NCBI GenBank assembly: GCA_018816245.1
Contig: JAHIVW010000003.1
Span: 1 to 64,000 of the forward strand
Direction: 5' to 3'
DNA: 64,000 nucleotides
From: Nanobdellota archaeon
Lineage (GTDB): Archaea > Aenigmatarchaeota > Aenigmatarchaeia > QMZP01
In this document: positions 55,104 to 64,000 of the stretch, in pieces
Layout: each line of letters begins with the position of its first letter
How positions within the stretch are numbered: the stretch's first letter is position 1
Program-made: the position numbers and the translations under genes
Notes under the pieces: generated by a model
The model's database searches: none
The model's input: only the letters and a program-made list of their open reading frames with translations
What the model was told of the DNA's origin: nothing

Positions 55104-55322
55104 ATGGTGACAACAATCCAAATCAGTGAACAGCTCCAAAAGGAGCTGACTAAACAGAAATTTGTGCAAAACGAGACGTACGAAGAGGTCATCTGGGACC
55201 TTCTTGAAGATATACGCGAGCTGAGCGAAGAAACGAAGCGGGATCTTGCCCTTGCTCGTACCGAAGTGAAACAAGGAAAAATAAAGACATTTGAACAAAT
55301 TAAAAAGGAACTCAGTCTGTAA
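55104..55322 (+). CDS. RelB-like antitoxin
   Basis: 'TTIQISEQLQKELTKQKFVQNETYEEVIWDLLEDI' RHH-like N-term; 1-nt overlap with toxin. Confidence 0.8.
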   Translation: MVTTIQISEQLQKELTKQKFVQNETYEEVIWDLLEDIRELSEETKRDLALARTEVKQGKIKTFEQIKKELSL

Positions 55323-55570
55323 TGTATACCATCCTTTTCTCTCTCGTTGCAAATCGCCAGCTCAAAACATTGCCAAAACACATTCAAACGAGAATCATGA
55401 GCGTCCTTGAGCGGATACGGATCAGACCGGAACAACATGTTCGCAAACTTGTTGGAGATCCGGGGTACAGACTTCGCGTTGGTGATTACCGGGTCATTCT
55501 CGATATTGAGAGACGAGAACTTCAGATTCTTGTAATTACGATAGCACATCGAAGAAATATTTACAAATAA
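55322..55570 (+). CDS. RelE/ParE-like toxin
   Basis: 'LVANRQLKTLPKHIQTRIMSVLERI..VRKLVGDPGYRLRVGDYRVILDIERRELQILVITIAHRRNIY'. Confidence 0.92.
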   Translation: MYTILFSLVANRQLKTLPKHIQTRIMSVLERIRIRPEQHVRKLVGDPGYRLRVGDYRVILDIERRELQILVITIAHRRNIYK

Positions 55571-56125
55571 CTATCGCTTCCGGAATTCTAACACATCAGA
55601 ACGAGACACAATCCCCGAAATCGTTCCTTTCGTTGACACAACCACCGCTGGATGGTCCTTCAATGTTGGCAACACCGCTGTGACTAGTGTTGTGTCCGGT
55701 ACCATGGGTAATGGCCGTTCCATCACTTCATTCACCGGTACATCCTTGAATTCTTCCTGGTTCATCCCGTAAATCAGTTTCTCAAGAATCGCGACTTCAG
55801 TAATCGTCCCGACAATCTTTCCGTTCTCAATCACTGGCGCTTGGGAAATGTTGTTTGTCTTCAAGAGTTTCGCGGCTTTGGACAGCAGTTCCTGGGCATT
55901 GACCAAGATCACATCGTGCGTCATGATATCCCGAACGCGAATAGCAACCTTCTCTTCCAAACGATCCAGTGCTTGGTAGATTCGTGCCAGATCCACTTCT
56001 ACATGCGGATTCCCTGCTTCCAGCTCCTTGAGCATTTCCCGGGAGACGCCAGCCTCTTGCGCAAGCTCGGGCATGGAGATGCCGAGGGCCTTTCGTCGCT
56101 TGGCAATGTCAAGGGGAGACACCAT
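55571..56125 (-). CDS. XRE-family HTH + CBS-pair transcriptional regulator
   Basis: 'RRKALGISMPELAQEAGVSREMLKELEAG' HTH followed by two CBS motifs 'VRDIMTHDVILVNAQELLSKAAKLLKTNNISQAPVIENGKIVGTITE'. Confidence 0.9.
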   Translation of the reverse strand: MVSPLDIAKRRKALGISMPELAQEAGVSREMLKELEAGNPHVEVDLARIYQALDRLEEKVAIRVRDIMTHDVILVNAQELLSKAAKLLKTNNISQAPVIENGKIVGTITEVAILEKLIYGMNQEEFKDVPVNEVMERPLPMVPDTTLVTAVLPTLKDHPAVVVSTKGTISGIVSRSDVLEFRKR

Positions 56126-56213
56126 AGAGAAAGATTCAACAGAAAATCTTAAATTCGAAAGAAAAGCGCAGCATCGGGCACGGGCCGTCATAGCAGCGGA
56201 ATTGGGGGTGTTT

Positions 56214-56441
56214 TTAGACCTCTTTAATCCATTTTGCAATAAAGTCCTTGATCTCCGCTTCGTCCGGGATGGCGATCGACTTCTTGAAACGACGTGCTCC
56301 GTCGGGTAGGAAAAACCCTCGGGAGATCGCAACGAACTCGTTCTCGCCTTCCTCGGCAACGGCTTTCTTTCGGGCAACTTCCAAGAAGTTGTTCTTCCCG
56401 AACTTCATTTCTTCAGCTTTCATTACCTGGAATTCTACCAT
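56214..56441 (-). CDS. Small protein, possibly PC4-like
   Basis: 'MVEFQVMKAEEMKFGKNNFLEVARKKAV...FVAISRGFFLPDGARRFKKSIAIPDEAEIKDFIAKWIKEV'. Confidence 0.5.
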   Translation of the reverse strand: MVEFQVMKAEEMKFGKNNFLEVARKKAVAEEGENEFVAISRGFFLPDGARRFKKSIAIPDEAEIKDFIAKWIKEV

Positions 56442-56593
56442 TGGTACCACTCCTTTTTGAGGCACGGTCTTACAAAAACAGCCAGTGCCGGTACTGTGGA
56501 TTTCGAAGTATGGGTAGGAGGGTATATAAAGGTTGCGAGTTCGACACCCAGTTAAAGGGTCAAAGGGCAGGCTTTTAAGCTCCCCCCGCTATA

Positions 56594-56607
56594 CCTCCCT
56601 CAGGAGG
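56594..56607 (+). promoter_or_regulatory. SD-sequestering hairpin in glutaredoxin leader
   Basis: CCTCC-CTCA-GGAGG, SD strand 11 nt upstream of ATG 56619. Confidence 0.45.
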
Positions 56608-56618
56608 CGATTGACGCT

Positions 56619-56858
56619 ATGGATGTGAAAGTGTATTCAACCCCGACCTGCCCGTTCTGTCACCAAGAGAAGGCATGGTTGAGTGACCATAAGGTCAAAT
56701 TCCAAGACATCAACGTGGCTGTGGATCAGAAGGCAGCAGAGGAAATGATCGAGAAGAGCGGTCAGATGGGTGTTCCTGTGACAATTATTGACGGCAAGAC
56801 TGTCATTGTCGGTTTTGACAAAGCGCGGCTCCAGAAGGAGCTCGGACTCAAAAGCTAG
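56619..56858 (+). CDS. Glutaredoxin-like protein
   Basis: 'VKVYSTPTCPFCHQEKAWLSDHKVKFQDINVAVDQKAAEEMIEKSGQMGVPVTIIDGKTVIVGFDKARL'. Confidence 0.94.
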   Translation: MDVKVYSTPTCPFCHQEKAWLSDHKVKFQDINVAVDQKAAEEMIEKSGQMGVPVTIIDGKTVIVGFDKARLQKELGLKS

Positions 56859-56928
56859 CAGGTTTAAATACCTTCGCTTCAATACAAAGAGGAAGCGATT
56901 GCGCTTTTGATGTACTGGGGTGCATGCT

Positions 56929-57192
56929 ATGGCTGAAGACCGTGTTCGAAGCAAGAAACTCGTTGGAAAGATTCTGATTTCCGAGGAAACTGGAAAAAAA
57001 TTCGGTGTAATCGGTGATATAGACTATATCACCGAGTCAGGCGAATTGATCAATCTGGTCCTTTCTGAGAATACACCACATACCCAAACCCTCAACCTCC
57101 AGCAGGACGAGAAGGGTCGGCTGCTTGTTCCGTTCTCCGCTGTCAAGAGTGTCGGGGACTTTGTGATTGTATCCGAAAAAGATATTGTGTAA
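56929..57192 (+). CDS. PRC-barrel domain protein
   Basis: 'RSKKLVGKILISEETGKKFGVIGDIDYITESGELINLVL...LLVPFSAVKSVGDFVIVSE'. Confidence 0.8.
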   Translation: MAEDRVRSKKLVGKILISEETGKKFGVIGDIDYITESGELINLVLSENTPHTQTLNLQQDEKGRLLVPFSAVKSVGDFVIVSEKDIV

Positions 57193-57199
57193 TGTTCAT

Positions 57200-58894
57200 A
57201 TGGGGGACCTGAAACTCCTGCGCAAATACACACTCCAGAACGCGGTTTTTTACGAAGGGAAAGCGAATCTCAAGGCAGTCCTTGGAAAGATGCTTGCGAA
57301 CGAGCCTGCATTCCGGAAACATGCGACAGAACTCGAAAAAGAACTCCTTCCTGTTGTTGCGGAAGTAAATGCACTTTCGTTGGAGGAACAGCGTGCTGAA
57401 CTTGAGCAGCTTGCCCCTGAATTGTTAGTAAAGGAAGAAAAGCAGCAGGACGAGCTGCCGCCGTTGAAGAACGCGATCGACGGAAAGGTGGTGACACGGT
57501 TTGCGCCTGCACCGACCGGGCCCTTGCATTTGCCGCACGTGTTGCGGGCCGCTATGCTGTCCATGTTGTACGCGAAGAAGTACAACGGGACGTTCATCGT
57601 CCGACTGGAAGACACGGATCCCAAGAAGGTGGAAGCACCGTTCTACGAGTGGATTCAGGAAGACCTGAAGAACGCGGGAATGACGTGGGACAAACTGTAC
57701 ATAGAGTCTGATGACATGCCGCTGTACTACGAGTATGCGGAGAAGTTGCTGTCGCAAGACGTTGCGTACGTCTGTACGTGTTTACAAGAACAGTTTCAGG
57801 AATTCAAGAAACGGAAACAATCCTGTCCCTGCCGGAACAACGGGCCGGACAAGCAGCTTGAGCGCTGGGAATACATGCGGTCAGGTAAGTATCAGGAAGG
57901 CCGTGCTGTTGTCCGGTTGAAAATCGGGATGGACCGGCCAAACCCTGCGATCCGGGATCCGGCCTTGTTGCGGATTGCGCAAGCGAACCACCCGCGGCGG
58001 AAGGACAAGGTCTGGCCGTTGTACAACTTTGCGAACGTGATCGAGGATCACACACAAGGCGTGACGCACGTGTTCCGTGGGAAAGAACACCAGCACAATA
58101 CTGAGATTCAGGAATTTGTATACAAGGAACTGGGATGGATGCCACCAACCGTGGTGAACTTCGGGATGATCATTCTCACAACAAAGGATCCCACAACAAA
58201 ACAAGCGAAAGATGTTGTGCTGCACACGCGGGACATGAAGAAAGGGATCGCTGAAGGAGCCTTCGACGCGTGGGACGACATCCGGCTGCCGACCGTGCGC
58301 GCGTATCTGCGGCGCGGGTACCAGCCGGAAACGTTCCGGCGGTTCGCACTCACCTGCGGCCTGTCGAAAACCGACATCCGAATTGATCATGAAAATCTTG
58401 ACGCACTCAACCGGCAGGAACTTGATCCGGCTGCCGACCGGTTCATGGTTGTCATCGATCCCGTGAAACTGCAGATGGATGAGGTGCTCAAGAAAGCCGG
58501 GATCAAAAAAACCGTTCGCGTCAAAGTGCATCCGGAAAAAGAAACCTACCGGGATGTTGTAGTGTCCGGGACGATTTTTATTACAAAGGACGATTTCGAG
58601 CGTCTCGAGAATAAGCACGTCCGGTTGATTGACTTGTGTAATGTTCGTCTTGAAAAGAAGCCAATCTACACTGAGGATCAGGACTTCGACGCGCGGACGA
58701 AGAAGATTCAGTGGGTTGCTGAGAAACACGTGAAGGTGACGATCGTGACGCCGGACGGAGAACATCATGGAATCGGCGAACTCGCGCTGAAGAAACTTCC
58801 GGTTGGAACCGTGATCCAGATGCTGCGAATTGGGTTTGGGCGGATCGACAGTAAGACGAACGATTCAGTTACCATCTGGTGGGCGCACAAGTAG
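57200..58894 (+). CDS. gltX: Glutamyl-tRNA synthetase (archaeal type)
   Basis: 'VVTRFAPAPTGPLHLPHVLRAAMLSMLYAKKYNGTFIVRLEDTDPKKVEAPFYEWI', 'LYNFANVIEDHTQGVTHVFRGKEH'. Confidence 0.95.
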   Translation: MGDLKLLRKYTLQNAVFYEGKANLKAVLGKMLANEPAFRKHATELEKELLPVVAEVNALSLEEQRAELEQLAPELLVKEEKQQDELPPLKNAIDGKVVTRFAPAPTGPLHLPHVLRAAMLSMLYAKKYNGTFIVRLEDTDPKKVEAPFYEWIQEDLKNAGMTWDKLYIESDDMPLYYEYAEKLLSQDVAYVCTCLQEQFQEFKKRKQSCPCRNNGPDKQLERWEYMRSGKYQEGRAVVRLKIGMDRPNPAIRDPALLRIAQANHPRRKDKVWPLYNFANVIEDHTQGVTHVFRGKEHQHNTEIQEFVYKELGWMPPTVVNFGMIILTTKDPTTKQAKDVVLHTRDMKKGIAEGAFDAWDDIRLPTVRAYLRRGYQPETFRRFALTCGLSKTDIRIDHENLDALNRQELDPAADRFMVVIDPVKLQMDEVLKKAGIKKTVRVKVHPEKETYRDVVVSGTIFITKDDFERLENKHVRLIDLCNVRLEKKPIYTEDQDFDARTKKIQWVAEKHVKVTIVTPDGEHHGIGELALKKLPVGTVIQMLRIGFGRIDSKTNDSVTIWWAHK

Positions 58895-58948
58895 CTCCGT
58901 TCTTCCCTGGTCAAGTGGTTTTAAACTATTGCTTACAAGAGAGGGGGT

Positions 58949-60190
58949 ATGCTTCCACTTGAGAAGAAACTGCTCTCCCGGACCATCGCTCCCGGTCTGC
59001 TCATGCCGTCGTACGAGGGCTACTGCATTGCCAATATCATGGCCTCAATTCTCCAGCAGTTCGGGGCCAAGCAGCAGGGAACGCCCCTGGCAGACGGCCT
59101 CCTCCCCGAGGATGCAACTGAGGCAGAAAAAGTGGTTCTCTTCGTTGCAGACGGCCTCGGCTACGACCAGTTGCAGACAGAGATTGCCCGGCGAAACGCT
59201 CCGGGGTTGAAGTCTTTTGCTGGATCCGTGATTCCCCTCACTGCCTGCGCCCCCACGGCCACCACCGCAAACCTGTGTTCCTTCGTGACCGGTGTCCCGC
59301 CAGGAATCCACGGCTTCCTCGGCTACAAGTCAGAGTTGCTCCTTCGGTCACTGGATCCTGCTGCCTTCAAGCTTGGACCAGGAGGCGCTGGCCAGAGACT
59401 TGCTGATATTGATTTACACGCAGCGGACATCCGGGAAGTGCCGCTTGCAACACAACTGTTGATGGACGCAGGCATCCAGGTGGTGCAGTACAACCGCCGG
59501 GACTACTTGCGGACGCCGTTAAGCGAGATCTTGTACACCAACATGAAGGTGCATGATTACGTTGACCGGGAAGATCTGCTCGTGCATGCACGCAAGCATC
59601 TCATGACAACAAAAGGGAAACTGTTTGCCTGGTTGTACTGGGACATGATTGACGGGATTTCTCATGTTCACGGCGCCTTGTCAGACTTCCATGCCGCCGA
59701 GGTGCGCGCGCTCGATGCAGGAATCATTACCGAACTACTTGAGCCGTTGGAAGGGAGTAATACACTCTTCATCTTTACTGCAGACCATGGCCATATCAAC
59801 CGGAACGAAGAGCGGGTCGTGGATCTGACCGAAGACGCAGGATTGATGAAGCTGTTGCAGTTCGCACCGCAAGGGGATGTTCGTGAAGGGCGGTTGAACT
59901 TTTTCTATACAAAGAAGGGCAAGGCGAACGCGACGTTGCAGCACCTGCAGCAGCATTACAGTCAGGACTCCATTGCCATGCTGTCCGATGACGCGCTGAA
60001 GCTGGGATTGTTCGGGACGACGAAGATGACGCCGACGGTTCGGAAGCGGATTGGCGATGTGGTGATGATCGCGAAGGACGACGCGTTGCTCGGGTCGCGA
60101 CCGATTGAGGAAATGCTCCGGTTGTACGGGTATCATGGCGGGCTGACGCGGCAGGAAGTGCTGGTGCCGTTTATTGCGAAGGTGCTTTGA
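58949..60190 (+). CDS. Alkaline phosphatase superfamily / type I phosphodiesterase-nucleotide pyrophosphatase
   Basis: 'VVLFVADGLGYDQL', 'TACAPTATTANLCSFVTGVPPGIHGFLGY', 'LFIFTADHGHIN'. Confidence 0.88.
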   Translation: MLPLEKKLLSRTIAPGLLMPSYEGYCIANIMASILQQFGAKQQGTPLADGLLPEDATEAEKVVLFVADGLGYDQLQTEIARRNAPGLKSFAGSVIPLTACAPTATTANLCSFVTGVPPGIHGFLGYKSELLLRSLDPAAFKLGPGGAGQRLADIDLHAADIREVPLATQLLMDAGIQVVQYNRRDYLRTPLSEILYTNMKVHDYVDREDLLVHARKHLMTTKGKLFAWLYWDMIDGISHVHGALSDFHAAEVRALDAGIITELLEPLEGSNTLFIFTADHGHINRNEERVVDLTEDAGLMKLLQFAPQGDVREGRLNFFYTKKGKANATLQHLQQHYSQDSIAMLSDDALKLGLFGTTKMTPTVRKRIGDVVMIAKDDALLGSRPIEEMLRLYGYHGGLTRQEVLVPFIAKVL

Positions 60191-61496
60191 GCTTCTCGTA
60201 CTCTTTCTGGCTGCATGCGTACACATCAAATCCTAAGGTCCGCCAGCGTGCGGCAACGTGTTTTGACTCGACGCCGATCGGGCAGACAATACAGTATTGC
60301 TTCCCTTTCTTCAGGTACGGAGCAAGATCGTACTTTGCTGCGGCAATGGGAATGATCTCCATGCCGGTGAGTGATTTGGGTCGATAGTCTTGTGCGGGAA
60401 GGGTTGCTGACAGTGGCATGGTTTGGATTGTGTCAAAAGAGAACGCCGGTTCAACGACCCGTACTTCTTCGAGGGTCGCCTTGTCTGTTGCGTGTTGCTG
60501 GGTGATGTTGCAGAACTCTTTCACCTTTTCGCTTGCGTCGTGCGTGCCGATCTCCCGTGCTGCATGAATAATCTCGGTCTTGTCGAACGCGAGCAGCGGC
60601 CGGTGGACGGGGAGCGTGATCGCCTCCTCGATCACCGCGAGGTTGGTCATGGTTTGCGTCGAGACTTGGCCGAGCGACTCACCGGTGCCGATGGCAACGC
60701 AGTGTTCTTGATTTGCAACAGCTTCGGCAATCCGGTACAACGCACGCTTGAACACGACCTGTTTCAGTCGGTCAGGGACGGTTTTCTCGATATGCTTTGT
60801 GATGTCCTGTCCGTCGACCATGAGGAGCTTCGTGTTCGGGAAGTGCCACTTCGTAATTAATTCACGATACACCGCGACCACGTCTTCGGTCAGCGCCGGG
60901 CCAATTGGGTTGTAGAAGAGGAACGTGAGTTCGCAGCCGCGCTTTGCCAGACGCCAGGCAGCAACAGGCGAATCGAAGCCGCCGGAAAAGAGCATAAGCA
61001 CCTTGCCTTGGGTACCAGCGGGGAGGCCGCCGACACCGGGAGCAATATTGGTGAACACGTACGCATTCTTGTCGCGGACTTCGATGTGGATCGTGGTGTC
61101 AGGTTTGGAGAGATTGACCGTGAGGTTTGTGTTCTTGACAACTGCGGCACCGAGTTGCTTGTCGAGTTCCTGCGACGTGAGTGGATAGGACTTCATGCGC
61201 CGGGAGCGGACGGCGAAGGTTCCTTTGAGTTCCTTTGCGGATGCGAGGACAGTTTGTTCAATGGTTGCGTACTCATTCGAGATTTTTTGAACGATACTTG
61301 CGGAAACAACACCGAAGGTTTTTGTTACTGGAGTAAGATCATCCACGTTTTCAATGAAGATGCGGCCGGGCTCTTTCCGGAACGTGGCGGTTGCTGGGAG
61401 AACCGCTTTCAGGTTGCGGATCAGGACGTTCTCCATGCTGGCGCGGACACGGGGGCCCTTGAGGGCGATTTCGCCGTAGCGGACGAGGATGGTCAT
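60171..61496 (-). CDS. thiI: tRNA 4-thiouridine synthase ThiI with C-terminal rhodanese-like domain
   Basis: 'MTILVRYGEIALKGPRVRASMENVLIRNL' (THUMP region), 'VLMLFSGGFDSPVAAWRLAKRGCELTFLFYNP', 'CVAIGTGESLGQVSTQTMTNLAVIEEAI', 'QYCIVCPIGVESKHVAARWRTLGFDVYA'. Confidence 0.94.
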   Translation of the reverse strand: MTILVRYGEIALKGPRVRASMENVLIRNLKAVLPATATFRKEPGRIFIENVDDLTPVTKTFGVVSASIVQKISNEYATIEQTVLASAKELKGTFAVRSRRMKSYPLTSQELDKQLGAAVVKNTNLTVNLSKPDTTIHIEVRDKNAYVFTNIAPGVGGLPAGTQGKVLMLFSGGFDSPVAAWRLAKRGCELTFLFYNPIGPALTEDVVAVYRELITKWHFPNTKLLMVDGQDITKHIEKTVPDRLKQVVFKRALYRIAEAVANQEHCVAIGTGESLGQVSTQTMTNLAVIEEAITLPVHRPLLAFDKTEIIHAAREIGTHDASEKVKEFCNITQQHATDKATLEEVRVVEPAFSFDTIQTMPLSATLPAQDYRPKSLTGMEIIPIAAAKYDLAPYLKKGKQYCIVCPIGVESKHVAARWRTLGFDVYACSQKEYEKLKAPSQ

Positions 61497-61602
61497 GAAA
61501 TAAGAGTCGGTGGTTTGTTTATAAAACAATCGGAAGAGAGCCTCACGTTCTCGAAAGGTATAGCCCGATAAGCATATAGTTCATCCTAATCTATAGCTCA
61601 TA

Positions 61603-62073
61603 GTGATCAGTGTCGTCCCCTTTCGGAAGAACTACCAGAAGGATGCAAAAACGCTTATTCTCTCGATCTTGAATAAGGAGTTTGGCCATATACGGGTCCC
61701 TCGACCCGATCTCGATAACATTGCCAAAACATACCAAAGTAATGAAAGAAGTAATTTCTGGATTGCTCTAGACAAAAGAAAAATTATTGGTACCGTTGGT
61801 CTTCTGGAGATTGATCACCCAGACGCCGTTCTCAAAAGACTTTGTGTTATAGAGAAATATCGCAGAAGAGGTGCTGGCAAAAAACTTATGCAAACACTAC
61901 TCCAATTCGCCAAAGACAGAGGCTATAGTAACATCTTCCTGCAAACAACAACTGAAATGAAGATCGCAAATAGTGTTTACGAATCATATAGTTTCAAGAA
62001 AACAAGGCGGCCAAAGAAAATGGGTGAGATAACGATATACCCGACAAGTATTTTTTACAAGTTAAAACTTTGA
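61603..62073 (+). CDS. GNAT-family N-acetyltransferase
   Basis: GTG start; 'VLKRLCVIEKYRRRGAGKKLMQTLLQFAKDRGYSNIFLQTTTEM'. Confidence 0.9.
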   Translation: MISVVPFRKNYQKDAKTLILSILNKEFGHIRVPRPDLDNIAKTYQSNERSNFWIALDKRKIIGTVGLLEIDHPDAVLKRLCVIEKYRRRGAGKKLMQTLLQFAKDRGYSNIFLQTTTEMKIANSVYESYSFKKTRRPKKMGEITIYPTSIFYKLKL

Positions 62074-62134
62074 GATCCTCTTCTACGATTGGGGAGAAAT
62101 CCACTCATTAGCCAAAGCCTCGTGGATAAGCATT

Positions 62135-63358
62135 CTATTCCAAATCCTTCTTCGCCAGCACCGTGATCGGCGTGTTGAACGAGTCCTTGTCCATCCCGAC
62201 CAGGAACTCAACACCCTTCCGGCGCGCAATCGAGTTCAGGCTGTAGTTCACTTTCCCGTCGAACACAACCGCACGCGGCTTGTCGAGCGTTTTGAGCGTG
62301 TTCTCGAGCTCAGCAACCGGCACCTTCCCGAGCAGCTCGTTGTTGGCGTCGAAGATGCACGCTGCCCGCGATCCAACGAGATCAGTCAGCGTCTTCTTGA
62401 ACAATTCCTTGTCCTCGTCCTTGATTCGGAGAGCACGAGGCTTGTCATCACGTCGTTCCCGGACAGGGCGCCGTTCCGGCAGGGGCGGGCGACCATTGTT
62501 GCTCTCGTAGCGCCGGTAGTTGCCGTTGTCGCCCTTGTGTTCGGACAGAAACTGCTGCGGCGTCACCTTGTCGCGAAGCGCCTTGAACAGTTCCTTCTTG
62601 ACCAGTTCCTCGACTTCGCGGCCGCTCGGCGCCTGGGCAACGAAATCAATCTCCGTCCGTTGCATCAGTTCCTTGACGATGAGCTCGCCGCCGCGGTCGC
62701 CGTCCACGAGCGCGGTCGCGGTCTTCTCGCGGCAGATCCGGTCGATCACCTGGGGAACGGATGTCCCGCCGATGGCGACAGTGTTCCTGATTCCGTACTT
62801 CAAGAGGTTCAGGATGTCTGCCCGGCCCTCGACGATGATGACCTCGTCGCTCTCCGCGACCGTCGGCCCAGCTGGCAAGCCTTCGTAAACACTAATCTCC
62901 TCGATCCGGATGGTTTCCTTGATTTTGTCGCTCAGCTCAGCCGAGCTGGGAACACTGGACTCCACCAGCTTCCGAAGAATCTCCTTGGCCCGGTCGATAA
63001 CATAGTCCCGTTTCAAAGAACGGGTGTCCTCGACCTTGTCGAGCTTGATCTCTGCAGTGCAGGGACCGACCCGCTCGATGGTTTCGAGGGTCGCGGCGAT
63101 GAGCGCGGTCTCGGTCGCATCCAGCGAGGACGGAATGATGATGTCGCCATCAGAACTGCCGCCGCTCGAATGAAGGTTCACTTCGATCCGGCCAATCCGC
63201 CCGGTTTCTTGTAATTCCCTGAGGTCAAGATCCGAGCCAAGCAACCCTTCGGTTTGCCCAAACACTGCTCCGATAACGTCGTGTTTTTCGATAACTCCTT
63301 TTGCCTTGATTCGTGCTTTTACGAGATATTTTATTGATGTTGGCGCTAATTTCGCCAT
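62135..63358 (-). CDS. dnaG: Archaeal DnaG-type primase (TOPRIM)
   Basis: 'KYLVKARIKAKGVIEKHDVIGAVFGQTEGLLGSDLDLRELQETGRIGRIEVNL', 'VIIVEGRADILNLLKYGIRNTVAIGGTSVPQ', 'ALVDGDRGGELI'. Confidence 0.96.
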   Translation of the reverse strand: MAKLAPTSIKYLVKARIKAKGVIEKHDVIGAVFGQTEGLLGSDLDLRELQETGRIGRIEVNLHSSGGSSDGDIIIPSSLDATETALIAATLETIERVGPCTAEIKLDKVEDTRSLKRDYVIDRAKEILRKLVESSVPSSAELSDKIKETIRIEEISVYEGLPAGPTVAESDEVIIVEGRADILNLLKYGIRNTVAIGGTSVPQVIDRICREKTATALVDGDRGGELIVKELMQRTEIDFVAQAPSGREVEELVKKELFKALRDKVTPQQFLSEHKGDNGNYRRYESNNGRPPLPERRPVRERRDDKPRALRIKDEDKELFKKTLTDLVGSRAACIFDANNELLGKVPVAELENTLKTLDKPRAVVFDGKVNYSLNSIARRKGVEFLVGMDKDSFNTPITVLAKKDLE

Positions 63359-63788
63359 AAGTATCAGCCTCCTTCAGACTGTCTAATTCCTCGATCGTTG
63401 TCCGCCCGAATGAGCGGACCAGCTGCCGCAACCGGTTGTTGCTTTCGATTTTGTACATGTGCATCATACGCTCCAATTGTTGTGCAAGCTTTCGACCTTC
63501 CCGGTCGAAGTCAGTGAGTATCACGACTTCCCTGATCCCCCGCGAGGCAAGCGCCTCGACCACGGTGATCAGCGGCTTACTGTTGATCGGTAGAATATCC
63601 GGTATCCCCAGGGTTTTTAAAGCCCCCTCATCGTGCTTCCCCTCGACAATCACCGGGTAGTCGGCGACTTCCGCGAGGACGCGCTCAATGTGCTCGGGGC
63701 TTGGGTCTCGAATAGCGACCCCTCCTTCGGGCCCTCTGCTGAGGGTGATCGAGCCGATAACGGTGTTTCTGGGCAGTATAGCCTTCAT
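63225..63788 (-). CDS. TOPRIM-domain protein; 3' end overlaps dnaG start (start codon uncertain)
   Basis: 'YPVIVEGKHDEGALKTLGI..EVVILTDFDREGRKLAQQLERMM' TOPRIM. Confidence 0.8.
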   Translation of the reverse strand: MKAILPRNTVIGSITLSRGPEGGVAIRDPSPEHIERVLAEVADYPVIVEGKHDEGALKTLGIPDILPINSKPLITVVEALASRGIREVVILTDFDREGRKLAQQLERMMHMYKIESNNRLRQLVRSFGRTTIEELDSLKEADTYGEISANINKISRKSTNQGKRSYRKTRRYRSSVWANRRVAWLGS

Positions 63789-64000
63789 CCCATTCACGCT
63801 GGGGATCAGGCCAGGGACGTTCCCTGAGAGGCGGGGCGTACCGGCCATGTTCTCGTGTCCAGATTCGCTCCACGACGGGATGGTCTACACTCTGGAGGAC
63901 CGCTTCAGCAATATCTGTTGTGGTCAAGATTCCTTGGAGCGCTGCCTCGTCCGTCACGGCCACACCGTCCAGATGATTGGAACGCATCTGATGAGCAGCA
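63685..64000 (-). CDS. CBS-domain protein (truncated by window end)
   Basis: 'QMRSNHLDGVAVTDEAALQGILTTTDIAEAVLQ' CBS C-terminal half; frame open to window end. Confidence 0.7.
   Translation of the reverse strand, partial: AAHQMRSNHLDGVAVTDEAALQGILTTTDIAEAVLQSVDHPVVERIWTREHGRYAPPLRERPWPDPQREWDEGYTAQKHRYRLDHPQQRARRRGRYSRPKPRAH

Noticed and set aside
56535-56600. Possible tRNA (GTTCGACACCC resembles a T-loop)
   Set aside because: No matching acceptor or anticodon stem could be built around it.
58949-60190. PglZ of a BREX/Pgl defence system
   Set aside because: Alkaline-phosphatase superfamily fold is shared, but no brx/pgl partners nearby (neighbours are gltX and thiI).
61603-62073. GNAT gene as part of a TA (TacAT-like) system
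   Set aside because: No RHH antitoxin partner adjacent; likely a stand-alone acetyltransferase, though it looks AT-rich relative to its neighbours.

Overview
64 kb window from an archaeal chromosome. Diagnostic archaeal genes include DnaG-type primase, RfcL, RadA, Pth2, prefoldin alpha, S10/S9/L13/L18e, BHB-intron tRNAs, an archaeal-type RNase P RNA and TATA promoters with short or no leaders. The lineage is possibly DPANN, but this was not proven. Most of the window is ordinary informational and metabolic genes in short operons. The main points of interest are: (1) an intein in a PurD-like ATP-grasp protein, plus a second intein in the RadA Walker A; (2) an nrdJ-pduO-nrdR operon with two 16-bp NrdR-box-like palindromes, one covering the apparent TATA box; (3) an array of about 10 same-strand TTCA(C/T) repeats, many spaced 11 bp apart, directly upstream of an AAA+/winged-helix ATPase (candidate initiator/origin or autoregulated locus); (4) a family of ATAAC-NNN-GTTAT palindromes at gene 3' ends; (5) a tRNA-Thr gene whose 3' end lies 1 nt from the speD start codon; (6) a coiled-coil/5-TM/VirB11-like ATPase locus that may be an undescribed secretion or pilus-like apparatus; (7) a tandemly duplicated secreted module. 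Also seen: two toxin-antitoxin pairs, a 1665-aa surface protein with MopE-like Cys/Asp repeats, and an unannotated 40-aa ORF. No CRISPR array, rRNA or transposon was seen. All identifications are from reading motifs by eye; no database search was run.
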